Positions 25,942-34,426 of a DNA stretch of 64,000 nt are shown one piece after another. The notes beneath the pieces are model-generated. The model was not told where the DNA came from. It saw only the letters and a program-made list of their open reading frames with translations, and searched no databases. Position 1 is the first letter of the stretch. Each line of letters starts with the position of its first letter. A program made the position numbers and the translations under genes. The DNA comes from Kitasatospora sp. GP82 (GTDB taxonomy: Bacteria > Actinomycetota > Actinomycetes > Streptomycetales > Streptomycetaceae). The DNA is taken from the NCBI RefSeq assembly GCF_029892105.1, contig NZ_JARZAJ010000015.1, positions 1 through 64,000 on the forward strand, in the 5' to 3' direction.

Positions 25942-26793
25942 GTGACCTCATGCCCCGGGGACTCGTTCTCCCTTCACGTGCGAGCCAATCATGCGATCCC
26001 GGCGCAGCCGACAGCCGCCACAGTCCGGCCCGATGACCCCGGCCGCAGCGCGCGGCAGACCGGCGGACGGCTGCCCCGCCCCCGCGCCCTTGCCGTCGGC
26101 GGCGCCGTGCTCGCCCAAGTGTGGAGCCTGGGCCTGGGGGTGAGCAGCGCGTACGCGACGACGGCCGAGCCCGGCGCCGACCTGGTGAGCCGAACCGACA
26201 CCCCCGCCCTGCTGGACACGCTGACCGGTACCGCCGCGCCGGTCCTGAAGCACTCGGCCGGGCCGGTCGAGCAGGTGCTCCAGGACCGGATCAGGGCAGG
26301 AGGGCTGCCGCTGCCGGGGCAGGCGACCACGGTGCCCGATGCCTTCGCGATCGCCGCCGTCCTGCTCCCCGGTGTCCCGCCGCAGGCGCGCGGGGACGGC
26401 GCTCCGCGCGCCTCACGTTCGGGCCCGGTCGGCGGCGAGGCGCGTTCCACCGCCGAGCCGGGCACGCCGGCCCGGTACGCCACCGACGCCGACCCGGCCT
26501 CCACCCCGACGCCCGACGCCCCCGGCGGCAACGCCACGAGCTCGGGTGCGGGTCCGGGGTCCGCCGCGAGCATCGGCAGGCCCGGCCGTGAGATGCACCC
26601 GGTGGCCGTACAGGTCCTGGATCCGACGCAGCCGCTGGCCGGGGACGGGACCGAGGACGGGCTCGCCCTCACCGCCGCCATCCCCGTGGAAGGGGACGGC
26701 GACCTCACCGCCGTACTGGTGCCGATCGCGGGCGGGATGCTGCTCACCGGCGCCGCGATGTACAAGCACCGCGGCCTGCCGCGCGGGCACTAG
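25942..26793 (+). CDS. hypothetical secreted or membrane-anchored protein
   Basis: I do not recognise the 283-residue product. A hydrophobic segment ALAVGGAVLAQVWSLGLGVS at about residues 50-70, ending SSAYA, looks like a signal peptide. The middle is rich in Ala, Pro, Gly and Thr. A second hydrophobic segment, AVLVPIAGGMLLTGAAMY, precedes a short basic tail. This layout suggests a secreted protein kept in the membrane by a C-terminal helix. The GTG start is weakly supported and the true start may lie up to 50 codons further in. It is convergent with the next gene. Confidence 0.6.
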   Translation: MTSCPGDSFSLHVRANHAIPAQPTAATVRPDDPGRSARQTGGRLPRPRALAVGGAVLAQVWSLGLGVSSAYATTAEPGADLVSRTDTPALLDTLTGTAAPVLKHSAGPVEQVLQDRIRAGGLPLPGQATTVPDAFAIAAVLLPGVPPQARGDGAPRASRSGPVGGEARSTAEPGTPARYATDADPASTPTPDAPGGNATSSGAGPGSAASIGRPGREMHPVAVQVLDPTQPLAGDGTEDGLALTAAIPVEGDGDLTAVLVPIAGGMLLTGAAMYKHRGLPRGH

Positions 26794-26808
26794 GACAGGC
26801 CGCCGGGG

Positions 26809-27735
26809 TCAGCGGAAGACGCCGGGCGGCGGGGCGGGGGACGGGGCGGCCGTGGCGTCGGTGGCCGGTGCGGCGCCGGCGGTGAAGTCGGCGAGCGACC
26901 GGCCGTGCTCGACCCGGCCGAGGTAGGAGTCGGAGGCCACTCGGCGGCCCAACTCGTCCAGCGGGAGCGGTTGCTGAGCCGCCGCGAGGATCAGGTTCCC
27001 GAAGCGCTTGCCGCGCAGTACCGCCGGATCGGCCACCAGGCAGACCTCCGGGAAGACCGCGCGGAGCGTCGCGACCTGGGAGCGGGCGAAGAGCAGGGCC
27101 GAACCGTCCGCGATGTTCACGGCGTACCGGCCGCCGGGTGCCAGTGCCCGTGCCGCCAGGGTGGCGAACTCGACGGTCGCGCAGTGGGCGGGCACCCGGG
27201 CTCCGGCGAAGACATCGGCGATGACCAGGTCCACGACGCCCTCGGGGGTGCGCTCCAGCACCGCGCGGGCATCGGCGCCACGGACCTTGATCTGCCAGCC
27301 GCGCTCCAACGGGAGTTCCGCGCGGACGAGTTCGGTCAGTGCGGCGTCGATCTCGGCGACCTGCTGGCGGGAACGGGGGCGGGTGGCGGCGACGTAGCGT
27401 GCCAGGGTGAGGGCGCCTCCGCCGAGGTGCAGCACGGTGACGGGCTTGCCGGGGGCGGCTGCCAGGTCGATCAGGTGGCCGAGCCTGCGCTGGTACTCGA
27501 AGCCCAGGTAGGTCGGGTCGGCGAGGTCCACCAGGGACTGCGGCGCACCGTCCACCAGCAGCGTCCAGCCCCGGGGGCGGTCGCGGTCGGGGACGAGTTC
27601 GGCCAGCCCGGAGTCGACCCGGCGGGCGAGCGGGCCCTGTGCGTGCGTACGCGCGCCGCTGGAGGGTCCGCCGGGTGCGGCGAGGGTCGGCTCGGTCTCG
27701 GTACGAGCCCTGCCGGCCCTGTTGCTGCGTCCCAT
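26809..27735 (-). CDS. spermidine synthase-like methyltransferase-fold protein
   Basis: The product of about 308 residues has a Rossmann core like spermidine synthase. VTVLHLGGGALTLARY near residue 98 is the nucleotide-binding loop, AEIDAALTELVR near 125 holds the acidic residue, and VDLVIADVFAGARVPAH near 168 corresponds to the aminopropyl-transfer pocket. Whether it makes polyamines is uncertain, since many actinobacterial relatives are uncharacterised. The ATG at 27735 (MGRSN) is preferred; three codons upstream is another ATG. The 3' end is Ala/Pro-rich. Confidence 0.83.
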   Translation of the reverse strand: MGRSNRAGRARTETEPTLAAPGGPSSGARTHAQGPLARRVDSGLAELVPDRDRPRGWTLLVDGAPQSLVDLADPTYLGFEYQRRLGHLIDLAAAPGKPVTVLHLGGGALTLARYVAATRPRSRQQVAEIDAALTELVRAELPLERGWQIKVRGADARAVLERTPEGVVDLVIADVFAGARVPAHCATVEFATLAARALAPGGRYAVNIADGSALLFARSQVATLRAVFPEVCLVADPAVLRGKRFGNLILAAAQQPLPLDELGRRVASDSYLGRVEHGRSLADFTAGAAPATDATAAPSPAPPPGVFR

Positions 27736-27876
27736 GGCGACCATTATCGGCGACCGTCATCTCCGGGGCGACGGGCGGAACCGCAGCTCAACGCGGTCGG
27801 ACAGCCTCGACAACCTCGGACGGCCCGCGATCGGACGGCCCCGGCAAGGTCGGGACGGCCCCGCGATCGGACGGCC

Positions 27877-28398
27877 TCAGAAAGGCCCGAGGCCGCCTGC
27901 GGTCAACGTGCAGGCGGCCTCGCAGAGTGCCGAGCGCAGTACCCACGCATCCGTGGGCCGGGCCACGCAGTCGGGCCCGGAGGGTGGCATCACCCAGCGC
28001 GGGTCGGTGGGTGGGTACAGCACGGCTCCCGGCGTACAACTGCTGCCCGGCAGGTGCCAGAGCTCGGACGTCCCGGCCGGCACGAGGAAGGAGATCGCGG
28101 AGCCGCCTGCGGCCTGGAGCACGACTCCGCAGGCTCGGCGGAGCCGCAGGATGTCGACCGTCTCCAACCCGTGCCGCATCGGGACGGTGACGGTGTCGTA
28201 ACCGACCGGCTTGGGGGGCGGAGCGATCGCTCCGCCCCCTCCCGCGAACGACGAGAGCCCGCCCTCGACGCCTCGGGCACCTCCGCCTCTCCGGGCACCC
28301 TCGGCGCCGCGCGGACCGTCCGGCACCAGGGCGGGCACGAGGCCCTGGGCAACTCCGCCGGCGGCCGTCCGTCGGTACTGCGGCACTCCGATGGCCAT
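27877..28398 (-). CDS. hypothetical protein
   Basis: The 173-residue product is not assigned. The first 60 residues are Gly/Ala-rich. From about residue 65 (VGYDTVTVPMRHGLETVDIL) to the end it looks like a folded domain, with FLVPAGTSELWHLPGSSC, PPTDPRWVMPPSG and several cysteines. The pattern is faintly reminiscent of the degenerate primase/polymerase-like proteins common in streptomycetes. It is divergent from the helix-turn-helix regulator; such pairs sometimes work together, but nothing here proves it. Its 3' end contains a strong inverted repeat (27889-27921). Confidence 0.6.
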   Translation of the reverse strand: MAIGVPQYRRTAAGGVAQGLVPALVPDGPRGAEGARRGGGARGVEGGLSSFAGGGGAIAPPPKPVGYDTVTVPMRHGLETVDILRLRRACGVVLQAAGGSAISFLVPAGTSELWHLPGSSCTPGAVLYPPTDPRWVMPPSGPDCVARPTDAWVLRSALCEAACTLTAGGLGPF

Positions 28399-28841
28399 GG
28401 CGGCCCTCCCGTCACCTCGTCAGGTCGGAAGCCGGGCCTCGCGGTCAAGTGGGGGGTACAGACCGGGGCTTCCAAGTATCAGGACAACGCGAAGAGTGCA
28501 CCCAAGGCCACGGGGCCGCCTACAGCAAGCCATGGCATTTCATGGCAGAACTCGGCAATGCCGCCCGAATTATGGGGAATTGAGGGCAGATCATCCAGCA
28601 ACTCACCGTATTCGCCACATAACTCCCGGTACTGTCATGGGCGCCCCGTTCGACACACGACGCCCAGAGGCAGTTCACCACACCAGACGCCCCCACCCGC
28701 ACCCGACCACACCCGCCTGGCCGCACCCACCGGACTGCATCCACCGGACGACACCCACCCGACCAGCATCCACCCGACAGCCACAACCACAGCAGCCGCA
28801 ACCCACAGCGAGATCCCCAGCACAAGCTCGGAGCGCAGATC
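28399..28841. other. divergent intergenic region with C/A-rich tract
   Basis: No gene is seen in these 440 bases. Positions 28540-28640 are locally AT-rich (TTATGGGGAATTGAGG, CGCCACATAACTCC) and may hold divergent promoters. Positions 28680-28810 are C- and A-rich on the plus strand with repeated CCACCCG and CACCCG units. If transcribed, this would be a long unstructured 5' leader for the regulator gene. Confidence 0.4.
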
Positions 28842-30413
28842 ATGGCAGCCAAGCGACCCGGCGAACCGCAGTCCACGCCGACTGCCGCCGTCACCCCCCA
28901 TGCCGCCTCCCCCAACACCGTGATGCGGGGCCTGCGGGGCGACCGCTCCCCCGGGGAGTTCGCCACCGCGATCCGGCGGGCCGCCCGCGAGATCGGCGAG
29001 CACGTGTCCTGCGACGCCCGCTACGTGGGGCGGGTCGAGTCCGGTGAGATCCGCTGCCCCAACTACGCGTACGAGCGGGTCTTCCGGCACATGTGGCCCG
29101 ACCGCTCACTGCAGGATCTCGGTTTCACCCCTCGCACGGCGGTCCGTCGCCGCACCGCCGGGAGGAGCGCGCCGCAACCGCCCGCCCCCGGGCAGGGCGG
29201 TCTGTTCCTGCTCACCGATTCGCACCATCCCGACGAGGAGAACGACGACGTGCGTCGCCGTACGTTCCTGAGCGGCGGCTCGACCGCCCTTGCGGTGGCG
29301 CTCGGCCTTGACCGGCCGGCCCACGCCGCAACCCCGGCGCCCGCGGCCCCGCTCACCACCCGACCAGCCTCCACCCAGCCGGAGTCGGTCCTCTCCGGGC
29401 TCGCCAGGCCCGAGCCCGCGCAGCCCGGGACCGCATACGCGGAGCCGGCCCAACCCGGCTCGCCCCAGCCCGGGTCGGCCCGGCAGGTGACCCAACTCCC
29501 GCTGCCGCGCAAGGTGGGGGCCGCCGAGGTGCAGGGGGTCGAGCAGGCCGTCCGGAACATCCGGCTGCTGGACGACGCCCACGGCGCGGACACCCTCTTC
29601 GAGCTGGCCGGCCAGTCACTGCGCAACGCGTACGTCCTGCTGAACGACGGCGAGTACAGCACCGCGACGGAACGCCGACTCCAGTCCGGGGCAGGCGAGT
29701 TGGCGATCTCGGTCGGCTGGCTGGCACACGACTCCAACCGGCTGACCGACGCCCGGTCGTTCTACTCCGAGGCACTCGCCACCGCCCGGATGGCCGACGA
29801 TGCGGCGCTGGAGACCCATGTGTTCTGCAACAGCGCCTTCCTCGCCAGGGACGCCGGCCGGCCGCGCGAGGCGCTGCGCGCCGCGCAGGCGGGTCAGGCG
29901 GCGGCCCGGCGGCTGGACTCGGACCGGCTGCTCTCCCTGCTCGCCATGCGCGAGGCCGGGGGCTGGGCGCTGCTCAACGACCGGGCGGCCTGCGAGCGCG
30001 CGCTGAGCCGCGCGTACACGCTGTTCGACCGGGGCGAGTCGGAAGCCGACCCGGAGTGGATGTCCTTCTTCGGCGAGGCCGAGATCGCAGGTCTGGAGGC
30101 GCAGTGCTGGTCGGCTCTGGGCGAGTGGGACCGGGCCAGCGAGCGGGCCTGCCGGGCCATAGCTCTCCAGGACCCGCACTTCGTCCGCAACCGCGTGCTG
30201 TACACCGCCGAGCTGGCCCACGACCGCCTCGGCCAAGGGGACCTCGCGGGGGCGGCGCGGCACGGTTCGGCGGCCGTGGCCCTGCTCGGCGAGGTCCGCT
30301 CCGCGCGGATCCGGGGGATGCTCGCCGACACCGCCGAGCACCTGAGCGCGCACCGGTCGGTCGCGGAGGTCGCCGAGTTCCTCGGCGCGTACCGGAACAC
30401 GGTCGCGGCCTGA
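28842..30413 (+). CDS. helix-turn-helix regulator with helical-repeat (TPR-like) C-terminal domain
   Basis: The 523-residue protein has an N-terminal Xre-like segment (residues 27-90, GDRSPGEFATAIRRAAREIG and YVGRVESGEIRCPN). An Ala/Pro linker follows, then about 300 residues of helical repeats (LFELAGQSLRNAYVLLNDGE, LLAMREAGGWALLNDRAACE, WSALGEWDRASERACRAIAL) of TPR type. Streptomycetes have many such regulators of development and antibiotic production; I cannot name the orthologue. A twin-arginine-like motif RRRTFLSGG with a short hydrophobic stretch lies at about residue 145, as often seen in this family. GGAG precedes the ATG by 8 bases. Confidence 0.82.
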   Translation: MAAKRPGEPQSTPTAAVTPHAASPNTVMRGLRGDRSPGEFATAIRRAAREIGEHVSCDARYVGRVESGEIRCPNYAYERVFRHMWPDRSLQDLGFTPRTAVRRRTAGRSAPQPPAPGQGGLFLLTDSHHPDEENDDVRRRTFLSGGSTALAVALGLDRPAHAATPAPAAPLTTRPASTQPESVLSGLARPEPAQPGTAYAEPAQPGSPQPGSARQVTQLPLPRKVGAAEVQGVEQAVRNIRLLDDAHGADTLFELAGQSLRNAYVLLNDGEYSTATERRLQSGAGELAISVGWLAHDSNRLTDARSFYSEALATARMADDAALETHVFCNSAFLARDAGRPREALRAAQAGQAAARRLDSDRLLSLLAMREAGGWALLNDRAACERALSRAYTLFDRGESEADPEWMSFFGEAEIAGLEAQCWSALGEWDRASERACRAIALQDPHFVRNRVLYTAELAHDRLGQGDLAGAARHGSAAVALLGEVRSARIRGMLADTAEHLSAHRSVAEVAEFLGAYRNTVAA

Positions 30414-30429
30414 CCGCGCGGGACACAGC

Positions 30430-30480
30430 CGGAGGCCGCCCGAGACCCTGACGGCGGGTCGGGTCCACGGGCGGCCTCCG
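30430..30480. terminator. bidirectional terminator between convergent genes
   Basis: CGGAGGCCGCCCG (30430-30442) pairs with CGGGCGGCCTCCG (30468-30480) over 13 bp with a 25-base loop. It lies between the regulator gene and the histidine phosphatase gene. Confidence 0.7.
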
Positions 30481-30499
30481 GCGGAGCGGTCCGGGTTCG

Positions 30500-31153
30500 T
30501 CAGTGGGCCTGGAGCTCCTGGAGGTGGCTGGTGTCGTTCCAGATCTCCACCGCGGGCAGCCCGTACTCCCAGGAGAGCACCGAGAGCGCCGCCGTCCCCA
30601 GCTTGAAGCGCTGGGCGGACTCGGGCGGCAGACCAAGCCAACGGGCCGTCAGGATGCGCAGCAGGTGGCCGTGCGCGAAGAGCACCACGTCGCGGTCGGC
30701 GCAGTGCATGGTGGTGGTGTCGGGGTGCGGCGTACCGTGCTCGTCGTTGAGTCCGGCGAGGAAGGTGTCGATGCGGGCGGCGACGTCGGAGAGCTTCTCG
30801 CCGCCGGGCACGCCGTCCCGCCAGATCAGCCAGCCGGGGTGGTCGGTGGCCCGGATGTCGACCCCGGTGCGGCCCTCGTACTGGCCGTAGTCCCATTCCA
30901 TCAGCTCCGGGCGGTCCACCGCGCGGTCGCCGAACCCGGCGAGCTCACAGGTCTCCCTGGCCCGGGAGAGCGGGCTGGTGTAGACGACGGCGTCCGGCAG
31001 TCCGTTCCACGGGGCCTTCGCCAGGCGGGCCCCGAGAGCGCGGGCCATCGCCCGGCCCTCCTCGGTGAGCGGGATGTCGGTACGGCCGGTGTGCCGACCG
31101 GTGGCCGACCACTCGGTCTCGCCGTGCCGGACGAGCACGATTCGGGCGGGCAT
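30500..31153 (-). CDS. histidine phosphatase family protein (phosphoglycerate mutase-like)
   Basis: The 217-residue enzyme has the RHG motif [12 protein letters not shown] at residue 5, with the phosphohistidine. The second catalytic His lies in [18 protein letters not shown] near residue 165, and the acid residue near [10 protein letters not shown] at 84. It probably acts as a phosphatase on a sugar or nucleotide phosphate. The ATG at 31153 ([11 protein letters not shown]) is chosen because GAGGAG lies just upstream. Twelve more codons are open before it. Confidence 0.93.
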   Translation of the reverse strand: MPARIVLVRHGETEWSATGRHTGRTDIPLTEEGRAMARALGARLAKAPWNGLPDAVVYTSPLSRARETCELAGFGDRAVDRPELMEWDYGQYEGRTGVDIRATDHPGWLIWRDGVPGGEKLSDVAARIDTFLAGLNDEHGTPHPDTTTMHCADRDVVLFAHGHLLRILTARWLGLPPESAQRFKLGTAALSVLSWEYGLPAVEIWNDTSHLQELQAH

Positions 31154-31431
31154 GGGGAACTCCTCGCAGCTGGGGTGGCGGATAGCCATGGTGGGGTGCG
31201 GCCGGGCTCACCGTCGAGTCGCCGAGCACCATGATCCCCCACCCTTCGGCCGCCTCGCGGTACCGGCCCACCCTCCAGCCGCACAAGCCCGCGCGGAGCC
31301 CGGTCGGCACCCCGGAAGCCGGCCATGCCGAGCTCTTCAGGGGCCGGGAGAACCCCCGCCGGACAGGGCCCGCCCGGGCCGAGGCGTTCCGCCCCGGATT
31401 GTCGGCCCCGGATGCGACACTGGGCCGCACC

Positions 31432-32652
31432 ATGAACGTCTCGACCATCGGGCAGGCAGAGCCGCTGGCGCAGCGGCTCTCCGAGCTGCGCGGCCGGGCG
31501 CCGCAGCGCAGCCTCGACGCCCGCGCCCTGGCCGCGCTCGCCGCCAACCCGGGCTGCCGCCGCCGCGCCGTACTGGACTCCGCCGGGGTGGACAAGGCCG
31601 CCGTCGCCGGGCGGCTGGGCCATGCCGCGCCGTTCGGCCAGTCTCCGTTCGCCATAGCCCGGGGCATTGTCTTCGAGGCCCGGCTCAAGGACGACGGGTA
31701 CGCCGCCCTGCTGGAGCCGCTCCGCCGCCACCTGGGGCTGCCGCCCGAGGCGACTGCGCTGACGGTGCCCGATCTGCTGGTCCGTTCCACGCCCGCGGTC
31801 CGGGCCGAGCGCACCCGCGAGGCGCTGGCCGAGGCCGCGTCCGCACCGGCAGCCTGGACACTGCTCGACCACCCGATGCTGCGGCTCACCGTGGCCGGGA
31901 GTCCGGCCTACCTGGAGCCGGATGCCGTGGTGGTGCACGGTGGCCGCTGCAGCGTCGTGGAGATCAAGTCGTTCCCCGTCCTCGACGGCTCCGCCGATCC
32001 GGCGAAGGTCGGCGCCGCAGCCCGGCAGGCGGCGGTGTACGTGCTGGCGCTCCAGGAGGCGGCGGCCGCGACGGCCGGGCGGGCGGTCGCCGACTCGCCG
32101 TACGCGAAGCAGGAGCTGCCCGGCAGCCCGGAGTTGAGCGTGCTGCTGGTCTGCCCGAAGGATTTCAGCAACCGGCCGACGGCCGTCACCGTGGACATCC
32201 GCCGTGAGCTGGCCACGACGCGCCGCCAGCTCACCCGGCTGACCCGGATCGAGGAGTTGCTGGCCGCCCTGCCGCCGGGCACCACCTTCGACCTGGCGCC
32301 GGACGAGGCCGGCAGCCCGACCCGCCCCACCGAGGAGCTGGCCGGCGCCGTGGCGGCACTGCCCGCCGCCTACAGCCCGGACTGCCTCTCCAGCTGCGAA
32401 CTCGGCTTCCACTGCCGGGCCCAGGCCCGCTGCGCGGACTCGGTCGAGCAACTCGGCCGGGGCGTACGCGGCGAGCTCGGCAGCCTGCGTACCGTCACCG
32501 AGGCGCTGGCGGCAGCGGCACACGGCGGCGGATCCGCCGAACGGAGCGAGCAGACCGAGGAGACCGAACAGACGGAGGAGGACGAGGCCGCCGCCCGTCT
32601 GGCGCACGCTGCCGCGCTGCGCGCCGAGGCTCTGGCAGGGACCGCCGGATGA
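31432..32652 (+). CDS. RecB-family PD-(D/E)xK nuclease with Fe-S cysteine cluster (Cas4/AddB/Dna2-like)
   Basis: With the ATG at 31432 the protein has 406 residues. The nuclease core shows Asp 164 in LEPDAVVV, Glu 177 and Lys 179 in VVEIKSF, and a Q-x3-Y motif in RQAAVYVLAL. An early NPGCRRR (Cys 42) and a late Cys cluster C318-x3-C322-x5-C328-x5-C334 match the one-plus-three cysteine pattern that holds a 4Fe-4S cluster in Cas4, AddB and Dna2 nucleases. It probably cleaves single-stranded DNA ends. No ribosome binding site precedes the ATG; a -10-like GACACT ten bases upstream suggests a leaderless mRNA. It heads a coupled cluster ending in an SF1 helicase. The C-terminal tail is Glu-rich. 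Confidence 0.82.
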   Translation: MNVSTIGQAEPLAQRLSELRGRAPQRSLDARALAALAANPGCRRRAVLDSAGVDKAAVAGRLGHAAPFGQSPFAIARGIVFEARLKDDGYAALLEPLRRHLGLPPEATALTVPDLLVRSTPAVRAERTREALAEAASAPAAWTLLDHPMLRLTVAGSPAYLEPDAVVVHGGRCSVVEIKSFPVLDGSADPAKVGAAARQAAVYVLALQEAAAATAGRAVADSPYAKQELPGSPELSVLLVCPKDFSNRPTAVTVDIRRELATTRRQLTRLTRIEELLAALPPGTTFDLAPDEAGSPTRPTEELAGAVAALPAAYSPDCLSSCELGFHCRAQARCADSVEQLGRGVRGELGSLRTVTEALAAAAHGGGSAERSEQTEETEQTEEDEAAARLAHAAALRAEALAGTAG

Positions 32653-32786
32653 CCGCGCGCCGCACTCGACCGCCCGGTCCGGCCACCGCCGCCCCCGGCA
32701 CCCGCCGCACTCGCAGCTCCGTCGGCTTCACCAACCTCACCAGCCTCACCGACTCCGCCAACTCCGCCAGGGGGTCCGCCCGATGA
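32649..32786 (+). CDS. candidate 45-residue small protein bridging nuclease and middle gene
   Basis: An ATG overlaps the nuclease stop (ATGA at 32649-32652). The 45-codon frame, starting MTARRTRPPGPA and ending SARGSAR, stops with TGA overlapping the next ATG (ATGA at 32783-32786). Double overlap suggests a translated bridge that couples the genes. The composition (Arg, Thr, Ser, Pro) resembles random high-GC coding, so a functional product is doubtful. Confidence 0.4.
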   Translation: MTARRTRPPGPATAAPGTRRTRSSVGFTNLTSLTDSANSARGSAR

Positions 32787-34426
32787 GTCTGCTGAGCACG
32801 CTGGCCCGGCTGGAGGCCGTCCGCAGCGGGCGGGCGGAGCCGCTGGCGACGGTGCGGCACCGTCATCTCTCCGAGCGGCCGATGGTGCTGGTCCCGCTCG
32901 CCACAGCCGGCGAGTCGGGGGCGCCGCTCGCCGTGCTGCTCGGCACCGACCGGCAGGCACCGCGTCTGCACATCGTGCCGCAGCCGCTCAACCGCACTCA
33001 GCGCTTCGACTTTCTGGCCCGGCTCGCCGCGGATCTGCTCCCCTACCTGGAGTCCTTCGGCGGTGAGGTGGAGCAGATCGAGGGTTCGGAAAAGGATCCG
33101 CAGACGGGCGAGAAGACTCAGGTCTTCCGTGAACTCTGCACCGATGCGCCCCAGTTGATCGTCCCCAACAGCGCCTGCGTCCAGCACCTGGCACTGCTCG
33201 GCCGGTCCACCCGGTTCCGGCGCACCGTGGAGGACGCCGACCCGGGCCCGTACCCGGCGCCGACTCAGGTGCCGCTGCTGGGGCGATGGCTGACGCATCT
33301 CACCGAGCGGGCCCAGGTGCCCGGCTCCAGTCTGCTGCTGCCGATGACGGCCCTGCTGGCCCGCCACTGGGCGACCGGGCAGAGCCACCTGGAGGACCAG
33401 CACCTCGCCGCCCAGCTGGCCTGGCACTTCCCCCGCCCCGGCCTGACCGCCGCCCGGACGGCACTGCTGGCGGAGACCGAACGGGATGTCCACAACCAGC
33501 TCACCCACCCGCCGGGCGGTCCGGTCACCGACCCGCGTTTCGACGAGCTGGTGCTCGCTCCGGCGATCACCCGCCACGACACCGCCCTGGCCGCCCTCCG
33601 GGAGGACCCCGAGCACACCGGGCGCCCCGCCGGCACCGTTCAGGACGCAGGCACCGTTCAGCACGTCGACGCCGCGCAGGCCGAGCAGGCCCGCCTCCGC
33701 GTCAAGGAGGCGTCCGAGCACCTGCACTCCGTTCTGGAGCAGGTGCTGCTCCCCACCTGGCACGACGTCTGGCGCGGCCTCGACCTGCTGTACGCGCTGC
33801 CGCCGGCCGCTCACCTCGCCGAGCGCTGGGAGTCCGACCGCTGGTCCTACACCGGCCATCGGGACCGGCTGGCCGCCGGGGAGCCTCCGCAGCCGAAGCA
33901 GGACGATGCCGTCACCGCCGCCCGCAAGCTGGCCCAGCGCGAGCGCGAGCAGAGCAGGCTGGACGTCCAGGAGGCGCTGGACGATCCGCTGGCGATGGCC
34001 GAGTGCCGCCTGGCGGGCGAGGCGTTCGCGGGCACGGTCACCGAGGTGACGCCGGACTACGACACCTCGGGTCGCTCGCCCAAGCCCCGTCCGCTGGTCA
34101 CCGTCCGCACCACCGACCGCCCGCACGCCGATCCGGGCCGCGAAGTGCACCGGGCCAACTGGCAGTCCGCGCAGAAGGCCGTGGTCGTCGGGTCCGATCC
34201 GGCCGAGGGCACCGTCACCGTCCGGGTGCTGTCCGGGATGGGCCGGAAGAAGGAGCCCGAGCCGGGCAGTCTGCCGGAGCCCGGCGACCGGATCACCTTC
34301 ACCCTCTTCGAGCTGGCGCCACGTCAGTCCGCGCCGCTGCCCGATCCGGACGACACCCCCTGGACACACGGTGGCCCGCCGGGCGCCGCCGACCGTTCGC
34401 CCATCGCCGCCGAAGACTGGGAATGA
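32783..34426 (+). CDS. protein of unknown function in the nuclease-helicase operon
   Basis: The 547-residue product is not recognised. The first 230 residues (MSLLSTLARLEAVRSGRAE, MVLVPLATAGESGAPLAVLL, QRFDFLARLAADLLPYLESF) look folded. The middle is strongly helical with a likely coiled coil around KLAQREREQSRLDVQEALDD (near residue 385). The C-terminal part, from GEAFAGTVTEVTPDYDTSG, resembles a beta-barrel nucleic-acid-binding module. AGGGGG lies upstream of the ATG. It is coupled by ATGA to the helicase behind it, and its constant position suggests a partner subunit that bridges nuclease and helicase. Confidence 0.75.
   Translation: MSLLSTLARLEAVRSGRAEPLATVRHRHLSERPMVLVPLATAGESGAPLAVLLGTDRQAPRLHIVPQPLNRTQRFDFLARLAADLLPYLESFGGEVEQIEGSEKDPQTGEKTQVFRELCTDAPQLIVPNSACVQHLALLGRSTRFRRTVEDADPGPYPAPTQVPLLGRWLTHLTERAQVPGSSLLLPMTALLARHWATGQSHLEDQHLAAQLAWHFPRPGLTAARTALLAETERDVHNQLTHPPGGPVTDPRFDELVLAPAITRHDTALAALREDPEHTGRPAGTVQDAGTVQHVDAAQAEQARLRVKEASEHLHSVLEQVLLPTWHDVWRGLDLLYALPPAAHLAERWESDRWSYTGHRDRLAAGEPPQPKQDDAVTAARKLAQREREQSRLDVQEALDDPLAMAECRLAGEAFAGTVTEVTPDYDTSGRSPKPRPLVTVRTTDRPHADPGREVHRANWQSAQKAVVVGSDPAEGTVTVRVLSGMGRKKEPEPGSLPEPGDRITFTLFELAPRQSAPLPDPDDTPWTHGGPPGAADRSPIAAEDWE

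Noticed and set aside
29260..29320. Twin-arginine export signal in the regulator gene
   Set aside because: RRRTFLSGG lies at residue 145 behind a DNA-binding-like segment; similar motifs occur inside cytoplasmic members of this regulator family, so export is unlikely.
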